Shown here in pieces: positions 56,360 to 64,000 of a DNA stretch of 64,000 nucleotides. The stretch is from Rhodamnia argentea (taxonomy: Eukaryota; Streptophyta; Magnoliopsida; Myrtales; Myrtaceae). How positions within the stretch are numbered: position 1 is the first letter of the stretch; each line of letters begins with the position of its first letter. Both the position numbers and the translations under genes were made by a program. The notes under the pieces are model-generated. The model worked only from the letters and a program-made list of their open reading frames with translations. It was not told where the DNA came from and made no database searches. The stretch covers positions 24,372,934 to 24,436,933 of the forward strand of contig NC_063151.1 in NCBI RefSeq assembly GCF_020921035.1, read 5' to 3'.

Positions 56360-57205
56360 CACGTGTCGAATAGGGGGTCCACCACTCAGGAAAAAAAGAA
56401 AAATTTCTCTCTCGTCTGTCTGTCTTGCCACTCTCTTCTCTGTCTCTGTGTCTTTCGCCTAACCTCTCCGACCTCCTACCCACTCTTTCCTCCGGCTAAT
56501 CTCTTTTCCCTTTTCCCTTTTCCGACCTCGAGCCAGCCACAGCCGCTACGGACCGCGTCGAAGAGCGCCCTCGAAATCTTCGGCAACTGACTTGCCGCTG
56601 ATGGATTCTGTCCCTTCGTTCGCCGACGTCTTACCGCGAAGCTCGAGCCTAAGGCTCCAGGCCGCCATGGCTGTGGAACTCGAGCTCGAGCTACGCGGCC
56701 AGGGCCGCCGGGAGCCGTGGGCTCGAGCTCTGCTGTTGGGGCCGACGTCTTCTCTGCCCCTGGTCGCGAAGCTCGAGCTCACGGCTCGCGGCCACCATGG
56801 CTGTCGAGCTCGAGAACTCGAGGTCCGCGGCCATGGAGGCCGTGAGCTCGAGCTCTGCGACGGTGGCCGACGTCTTCTGGGTCTCTGGCGGCGAAGCTCG
56901 AGCCCATGGCTCACGGCCGCCATGGCCGTGCATCTCTAGAGCTCGAGCTCCGTGGCCATGGCGACCACGAGCTGTGCGCTCGAGCTCCTCGCCCATGGTG
57001 GCATGAGCTCGTCAGTCGGCGACCCGGCCGCAAAAGTCGGAGCCGCCATGGTTGTGGAGCTCGAGCTCTGTAGCCATGTAGCCGACGTCTTCTTGATTTT
57101 CCGATCGAGATGCAACGCGAGAGAGAGACAGTGGAGAGAGAGAGAGGAGAGAACTTTCCTTTTTCTTTTTCTTTTTTGTGATGGGATCCTTTTGCGCCAC
57201 TTGTC
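56360..57205. mobile_element. Inverted-repeat element with a GC-rich palindromic tandem core
   Basis: The outer arms are imperfectly inverse: GGGGGTCCACCACTCAGG then an A/G run and CT-rich DNA on the left (about 56371-56460); GA-rich DNA then a T/C run and TGATGGGATCC on the right (about 57117-57190). The core repeats GCCGACGTCTT at 56622, 56741, 56866 and 57081, with CTCGAGCTC and GCCGCCATGG-type palindromes between. Frames are open on both strands only because stop-poor GC words repeat. Confidence 0.5.
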
Positions 57206-58080
57206 ACGCATTAAACGTCGGATTTCCCACGTCTGTACGTAATATTTTCTCCGTCGACAAGAAGGGGGGCCCTCCTTATAATGCCCCGATGGGAATGGAA
57301 ACCGACCTCGATGCCCACTTAACCAATGAATCATCGTGTCGGGTGGACCAAAACAAAACTCCCTCCCTAGCGTGTGCTTGTTCACTCATTCAATTATTTT
57401 TTCCCGCGCGAAACTTCTGAGAACCTTCTGATTTTTTTATCATGTCCGCAATCCTTGGGAACCTTCTTCCGTTTGATCATTTCCACAAGCATATTCGTTT
57501 TTTTATCCTGTCTTCTCTCCGTCGTTTTCCTCCCAACCTGCGACTGCAAATCCTGAACTGTCCGTCACTCACGTTAAGACAATCTTAGCTGTTTCATGCC
57601 GGACGTCACGGAGTGGCAGACAGAACGCGCGGCAGATGAAAAGTTCCTCCTTTTATGTAAAAACCCCTCTTTGTGTCTACACAAACATCCATTTTTTTTT
57701 TTTTTTTTTGCTGGAAGGAGAAACTGAAAAGTCTCCCACATTCTCGGGGACACCATCAGACACTAACGGCTTTCCCCTCCATTCTCGCACTCACTATTAT
57801 TAGCTTCCAACCGACACACCTACACTTGCTCCGTTGTTCTGTTTCTTCTTCTTGTTCTTGTTTTCCCTTTTGCGGGTAGTTATTGCCGTTGCGAGGTGGC
57901 ACGGAGAGAGCTTAGCTCGAACAGACTGTTTCTCATAACCGTCGTGCCATCTCCAGCAGGGCGAACCGACGACGGCGAGTGGATGTCATCGGCGTGCATA
58001 ATATAAATTGGTCTTGCTCATCCCTTCCTCCTTTTTGTTGTGGTTCTATTCTGTACCATCGTCGCTTTTTTCTTTTCTTG

Positions 58081-61000
58081 ATGTCGGGACGCAAAAATGA
58101 CGACGTGGAAGCCGGTGTGAAGTTGCCCGGGGAAGAGGAGGAGGAGGACAATGTGGACCAGTCGGACCCTTTCGATGTTTCGGACACGAAGAACGCGTCT
58201 CTCGAGACTCTCAGGAGATGGAGGGTATTACCACATTCATCGATCCCCTTAATCTCCCCCCGGTTTTTCTTTTCCTCCCCTATGCCGTTTCGTTTTCTAC
58301 AACTTATATAAAGCTGTACTTTTTGTCCATAATGCGAATGGAACCGCGCGAGGACACCTCGTGTGTCGGTTCTGTATCATCGAAAGCATCCGCTTACATA
58401 GGCCTCGGGTACGAGTATCTGCATCTGAGTCTGCTCCAGAAGTCGCTAATGAATGCGTTCGCTATGAAGTATACGCACCAAGATCCGGCTTGGCGTGTTG
58501 CACAACGCAAGGCCATGTCTTGGAGGCTGAATCACTAAATGGCGCATCTTATGTATTCGAATACGGGGACCGGGAAAAGGCAAAAGGAAGTATTGAGGCA
58601 TATGAAGCAATGAAATAGTAGTTGATGTTACTGGAAAAAGGCATTCAGCGTCTTAATTAGCAGGAGGTGCTTCCCCATTGAAATCATAAGTTCCATATGC
58701 ACTCTATATACCTTCATATATATTCCTTGAAATTTGCTAAAATGAAGTTGACATAGAGGGAAAAGTCAAGAATTGACAAAGTAACTAAATAGCATCATCG
58801 TGCGAGTAAAACCACTATCATAAAATAAAGCTGGCATGAAAGAGAGAATCTGAAACTCACCAATAAACGAACTGCATTATATTGTAAGTACGTATAGAAC
58901 TTGATAAATTTGTTTCCGATGTTTGTCTCTTCATTTGATGTCCTCCATGTCTGGTTTGTGCTTTTCTGACCTCGATGATTTCCCTTGGGAAAAGATTGCC
59001 GCTCTGTTTGTTGCAGCGTCCTGTCCAGTGTTTCCGGTTCGAGTATATGCTTTTATTACTGTCAAGATTTGATGAAGTCTAGCCACGCTTTGTGTGAGCT
59101 TAAGGGTGTTTTCTACTTTCACAGCAAGCAGCCCTAGTCCTCAATGCGACTCGGCGATTCCGTTATACTTTGGACTTAAAAAAGCATGAGGATAAAATTC
59201 AAAGGCTGCGCATGATCCGGGCCCATGCGCAAGTGATACGAGTAATTTTCTTCCTTAAGCATGTTCGTAGTAAAGCAATTATGAGATTTTTTTCTCTCTA
59301 ATCTTCTTATTAATTTTACTAGGCAGCTTTGCTTTTCAGATTGGCAGGAGAGCAGCAGATTGGTAAGTGATATGTTGGTTTTGATACATTGAAAAATAAA
59401 ATTCCTATGCATGAGCTTGTTGAAATTGCACACTAGTCTCCTATTATCCACTAAAAACTGCTAGACAACAAATATGCATCATCCAAAGAACAAATTGATG
59501 GCATCGCCACTTTGACCAAGTGAAGGGCTCTGATCCATTTACACATATATGTTGCTTTGCATTCTGTTATATATAGTGTGTTTGTCCTTATGTCTCCCGA
59601 CTTAATCAGTGTTAGGTAAAAGAGTGGCTCCTCCGAGTTTGACTGGCGATTATGCTGTTGATCTAGAGCAGCTATCTTCCATGAATAGGGAACATAATAC
59701 GACCAGTCTTCAGCAATTTGGCGGGGCAAGTTCATCGTTGATACCTTTTTTCTGTTTGTTTCTATGGTATGAGTAATTTTGTCATTTGATATCATGCTCT
59801 CAGACTGTCATGCTTCATACCTCAGGTTAAAGGCCTATCGGATTTGCTGAATACCAATTTGGAGAAAGGAATTGCTGGTGATGATGCTAGTTTATCAAAC
59901 AGGAGGAATGCCTTTGGATCCAACACATATCCTAGGAAAAAAGGACGGACTTTTCTGGTACTACTATTTCTGTTTGTCTTGAGTTTCTAAAATCAGGCAA
60001 TTTCCGGAAAGATCTTGTCATAACGATAGTATCAGACTGAGCTGACCGTCCCTTGTAGACATTCCTTTGGGAGGCATGGCAGGACTTGACCCTCATAATA
60101 TTGATTATAGCTGCAGCGGTATCACTGGCCCTGGGAATAAAGACCGAGGTGAGCTTTGGCTTAGTTTCCTAATACTTTGATGATTTTGGCCAACAGCCAA
60201 AATATTTATCTAAAGGAGCTTTAGTCTTCAGATGGACGTCCCACTAATAGATAATTAATACAACTAAGCTCAAGTTGAAATGATCTCTTTCTTGCTTGCT
60301 AACATGTTTGATGGGAGGTTAAAAGCTGTTTGAGTTTCTCTCTACTCTTAATTTGGTTCTTCCTTGATCAGTTCTCTCAATGAAGTTTCCTGCCTCATCA
60401 TATTCTGAGCAGTTCCAATCCTTTCACATTTCTGCAGGGGATAAAAGAAGGATGGTATGATGGGGGAAGCATAGCTTTGGCTGTTCTTCTTGTCATAATG
60501 GTAACAGGTATATTATCTGATCACAAGCCTTTAACTTTTCATGATGAAGCTAAATGTCATTCCTCTACCATCTTCATGACCTTCTGATTACTTTTAATCA
60601 GCCATCAGTGATTACCGCCAGTCTCTGCAGTTTCAAAATTTGAATGAGGAAAAACAGAACATCCAAATTGGGGTATGATGCTTAAATGGTTCGTAATTGT
60701 AGTATGTTGCTAGTTAGTTTCTTCCAAACGAATCACTGAGGATGAGATCTCTGCAGGTGATGAGAGATGGAAGGATGGTACAAGTTTCGATATTTGATAT
60801 TGTTGTGGGCGATGTCATACCACTCAGAATAGGTGATCAGGTGAGCCAGGTTAATAGGGCTTGTTATTTGAGAATTTGACAGGTGATGACAGTGCAACCT
60901 AATAGTTCTACTGCTACCAATAACAGGTTCCTGCTGATGGAGTATTAATCAGTGGACACTCTCTTGCAATTGATGAATCTAGCATGACAGGAGAAAGCAA

Positions 61001-63551
61001 GATTGTGTGTTTTCTGATACTTTGGTCGATTTACTTGAATTTGTGATCCATGTTTTTTGTTTTTCTCAAATCATGACATTCATGCAGGTTCACAAGGATC
61101 AAAAATCACCTTTCCTGATGTCTGGTTGCAAAGTCGCTGACGGTGTTGGCACTATGCTGGTAATATGATAGCTTGCTCTTTTGTTTTTTTTTTTTGGTAA
61201 GGTACTTGCTCTTTTGTGTTGTGTACTGCAACTGCCCAAAAAGGGTTAACTTCATTTACAATGTCAAGTAAGTAAGACAACAAATTTTAAAGGTAAAAAG
61301 AATGTACAATAGCCAGACCAGTGCCTATAGTGGCTGTGCCTTTCTTCTCTGACATAAAAACTTATGTGTATGGTATTTCCAGCGGACAGCGAGATACAGT
61401 TCTTGTCCTTTCCATATCCAAGTCCATTTGCTTAGTTGCTTGAAAACAGGATAGTGAACATGTTGATTTATATTACTCCACATGAGTAGGGTGGGCAATG
61501 ACATGATTACTCGAACACTTTAACCTCCTTTCTCTCTTCTCCTGTGAGAAAAGTTCCTACATATTTTGAGTTCCAACTTCTTGCAATCATTGCTTACCTT
61601 CAGGTGACTGGTGTTGGAATCAACACGGAGTGGGGATTGCTGATGGCAAGTATAGTAGACGACACTGGTGAAGAGACTCCTTTGCAGGTTGAACGCCAAG
61701 TATCCTGATTTTGCTTTTCTGGGAGTCGTCACAGCATCCTCATCTTTTTCTTGAATATTCCTGAACAGGTGCGCTTGAACGGGGTGGCCACATTCATAGG
61801 CATTGTCGGTCTGGCTGTAGCTGCTGCTGTGCTCACTGTCCTCTTGGCCAGGCAAGTTTTTCCCTTTGGCGATTACTCGTGCACTGCCATTCAGGTTTGA
61901 GCAATCTTATATCCTCATTCTGTCCATTTTTTTGTAGGTACTTTACTGGACATACAACAAATTCTGATGGAACAGTTCAGTTTGTGAAGGGCCAGACCAA
62001 AGTCGATGATATCTTGGATGGGGTCGTTAAAATTGTGACGATTGCAGTAAGTTAAGCTCCTCTTTGCTGTCTAATCTCTTCAAACCAGGCAGTTAACTGA
62101 CTAAGGAGTGTATTTAGGTCACCATCGTGGTTGTTGCAGTGCCTGAAGGGCTTCCTCTGGCTGTTACATTGACGTAAGAACCACTACTTCGTATTGCTGT
62201 AACAGTATGATAATCACACATTCAATCTGTCTCTCATTTTTCTTTTTCCCCCCAATTGTGGCACAGCCTTGCTTACTCGATGCGGAAAATGATGGCGGAT
62301 AAAGCCTTGGCAAGTATTGTTAGCTTCTTTCCTCTAGTTCTGAAATGTAGTAACGACCCATATTTTATAATACCCTTTTAGCAACACAACCGCAGGTTCG
62401 GAGGCTTTCAGCCTGTGAAACTATGGGTTCTGCCACAACAATTTGCAGTGATAAGACTGGAACATTGACGTTGAATCAGGTTATTAGCCTCAAATCCCTG
62501 GTAGCATTTTTCAATTTATTTTCTTTTTCGCCGACTTCTGGGACAATTCGTTGGAATGTTTTAGCTGCAGTATCAGTTTTTTTGGTTGATAATATCGAAA
62601 TTACAGATGACTGTGGTTGAAGCTTATGTTGGGAAAAAGAAGATGGATTCACCAGATGATGCCTCCCAATTGCATCACCTGATTTCTTCTCTGCTTATTG
62701 AGGGCATTGCACATAATACCCAGGGCAACGTCTATGTGCCAAAGGTACTCCACTCCTCCAACCTCCTTCTAACTTTGAGAAATCAAAATGATGATAGATC
62801 CTCCATGCTTATTTCTATTCAGTTTACGTGCTTGGTGATGTGTATCATCGACTAGGTTAAGGGGGAAGGAATGTATTTCACAGTAAAATTGCATTTAGAA
62901 AGGTGTTATTCGGTGAGTTCTTTCCTGTTTATAAACTCCATGGTTAGGAGAAAATTCCATAAGTCCAAAAGAACCTATTCCATTACCACTCTTCATGAAA
63001 GGTGCTTACTGGTTCTCGGTTCATTGAGTGTAAATTTAATCCAATGGACAAACATTTTGCGTGGCTCTTCACTTGTAGGATGGTGGTGATGTTGAAGTTA
63101 CTGGATCTCCTACTGAGAAGGCTATTCTTTCATGGGCTGTTAAGGTACTGGTTTTGGTAATAATCCGACAAGAAATCTCAGATAGATGAATTTGGAACTT
63201 CTTCAGAACATCTTTGTCTCTCTGGCAGCTGGGGATGAAGTTTGATGCTGTAAGAGCAGTGTCAGAGGAACTCCATGTTTTTCCATTCAACTCAGAGAAA
63301 AAGCGAGGAGGAGTTGCTGTACAAACGGTAGCTATTTCTTTCTATAAATTTCTGTGTCTGTTACTCCACAAATAATATGCTGGGAACTCCTTACCCTACA
63401 TACTGACGGTCCATTCTTCCTTTTTTTTTTTTGGTCACAGACCAGTTCTGATGTTCATGTACATTGGAAGGGTGCAGCAGAAATTGTCTTGGCCTCGTGC
63501 ACGAAGTTTTTTGACTCAGATGGTCACTTGCGATCAATCGATGAAGAAAAG
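58081..63551 (+). CDS. ACA9: Plasma-membrane-type Ca2+-ATPase, ACA9-like (3' part outside window)
   Basis: 21 exons: 58081-58224, 59125-59241, 59323-59362, 59616-59725, 59826-59957, 60059-60148, 60438-60507, 60602-60672, 60757-60840, 60927-61004, 61088-61159, 61604-61687, 61769-61851, 61938-62046, 62118-62173, 62267-62309, 62396-62479, 62607-62744, 63079-63144, 63229-63327, 63441-63551. They give 627 residues of about 1,080; the frame is open to the end. The N-terminus [12 protein letters not shown], then [20 protein letters not shown], is the autoinhibitory calmodulin-binding region (about residues 44-66). P-type landmarks are TGES (307-310), PEGLP (437-441), DKTGT with phosphorylated Asp480, and KGAAE (600-604) in the nucleotide domain. 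The [13 protein letters not shown] segment and intron-rich structure put it in the ACA8/9/10 clade; wording is closest to ACA9, which exports Ca2+ at the plasma membrane and is needed for pollen-tube growth in Arabidopsis. Three introns start GC. Confidence 0.93.
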
Positions 63552-64000
63552 GTTGGAGCTATTCTTTTGTGGTAGCAGAAATATCTTTTGTTCATGACAG
63601 AAAAGTAGGAAATGAAGCCTAGAGAACTACTCACGCAAGCTTTTTTCATTATTACTCAGTTAGAGCTGCCGTAAAAATAGCATGGTCACCTATCCACCAA
63701 TATGCGAAAAGAGAATGCGTAAACTTAAGTAATTTAAGCAGACTATCTGCATCATTTTGCTTGACTATGTAATAGTCCTTGTTTTTTCTTTCCGTGAAGG
63801 CCCTAACTTTCATGTTCGTTTCACTATACATAAGAGATAGAAGGGATTCTCTGCGCATGTATCGGGGCCATTATCCGTTGGTTATTCATGCAATGCAACT
63901 TTGCCAAAGCTGTTTATTCAACTTTAAGAATTCAAACAGTGCTAGATCAAATTTATCCGACCGTATTTGCTTTGACTTCTGAGTATGCAATGCTAATTTA
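63552..64000 (+). other. Intron of the Ca2+-ATPase gene, running off the window
   Basis: Begins at the donor after GATGAAGAAAAG (AAG, then GTTGGAGC). The next expected family segment (hydrophobic, following the SIDEEK region) is not found before base 64000, so this is intron to the edge. Confidence 0.7.

Larger units (their letters stand above)
52760..58080. other. Repeat-rich intergenic region upstream of the Ca2+-ATPase
   Basis: No gene is supported. Contents: AT-rich foldback resembling the 15.6-kb element (about 53310-53880); inverted-repeat element resembling the 16.4-kb one but with a GC insert (about 53940-54530); unassigned GC-richer DNA at 55050-55360 with overlapping frames on both strands that I could not identify; a foldback at about 55440-56060; an inverted-repeat element with a GC palindrome array (about 56360-57205); then the Ca2+-ATPase promoter and pyrimidine-rich leader. 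Confidence 0.55.

Noticed and set aside
56546-57385. Overlapping open frames of 100-150 codons on both strands
   Set aside because: Produced by repeated stop-poor GC words (CTCGAGCTC, GCCATGG) in a tandem array; the translations are low-complexity in every frame.
57979-58080. In-frame upstream ATG extending the Ca2+-ATPase by 34 residues
   Set aside because: The extension is hydrophobic and Cys-rich and unlike the acidic N-terminus of the family; MSGRKNDD fits the ACA9 start.
58225-59124. An 85-codon frame inside intron 1 of the Ca2+-ATPase
   Set aside because: Not similar to anything I recognise, not flanked by needed splice signals, and exon 1 joins exon 2 perfectly without it (RRWR/QAALVLN).

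Overview
The window is plant nuclear DNA. Genes are split by GT-AG introns (plus a few GC-AG introns) and lie in AT-rich intergenic DNA full of microsatellites, foldback elements and a miniature LTR retrotransposon. Every recognisable protein belongs to a land-plant family. Gene content and order fit a eudicot, probably a woody rosid. Myrtales is my guess from the repeat types and is weak. I built exon models by hand from splice sites, reading phase and remembered family proteins; no search was run.

Layout: (1) 1-9030, plus strand: two tandem copies of an At1g16860-like two-pass membrane protein gene, the first cut by the window edge. (2) 9993-14685, minus: a plastid-type FMN-binding split-barrel (PPOX-like) protein, 10 exons. 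(3) 18976-19851, minus: a single-exon single-B-box protein, BBX32-like. (4) 25306-30164, plus: a multi-KH RNA-binding protein, 7 exons. (5) 31707-39230, plus: a class I Golgi alpha-mannosidase (MNS1/MNS2), 14 exons. (6) 41678-48454, plus: a cation diffusion facilitator of the SLC30A9/MTPC4 type, 13 exons. (7) 49005-49208, plus: a 67-residue cysteine-rich small protein. (8) 50319-51814, minus: ribosomal protein uL30 (RPL7) with a one-base insertion in its last exon. (9) 58081 to beyond the right edge, plus: a plasma-membrane-type Ca2+-ATPase closest to ACA9; 21 exons are present and the rest lies outside.

The genes form no operon or pathway; plant genes are transcribed singly. What links them is ancestry. 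As I remember Arabidopsis, PPOX-BBX32-MNS2-ACA9 are near neighbours on chromosome 3 (At3g21140-At3g21180), and PPOX-KH-MNS1-MTPC4 are near neighbours on chromosome 1 (At1g51560-At1g51610). This window holds both sets interleaved in one series, as expected for an unfractionated ancestral block.

The long intergenic stretches (14.7-19.0, 20.0-25.3, 39.2-41.7 and 52.8-58.0 kb) hold repeats, microsatellites and promoter DNA, with no gene I can support. I found no RNA gene, CRISPR array, viral insertion or clearly new biological system. The most notable points are the RPL7 frameshift, three GC-AG introns in one Ca2+-ATPase gene, an almost complete TRIM element with a target-site duplication, a duplicated splice acceptor in the mannosidase gene, and a palindrome-rich GC array inside a foldback.
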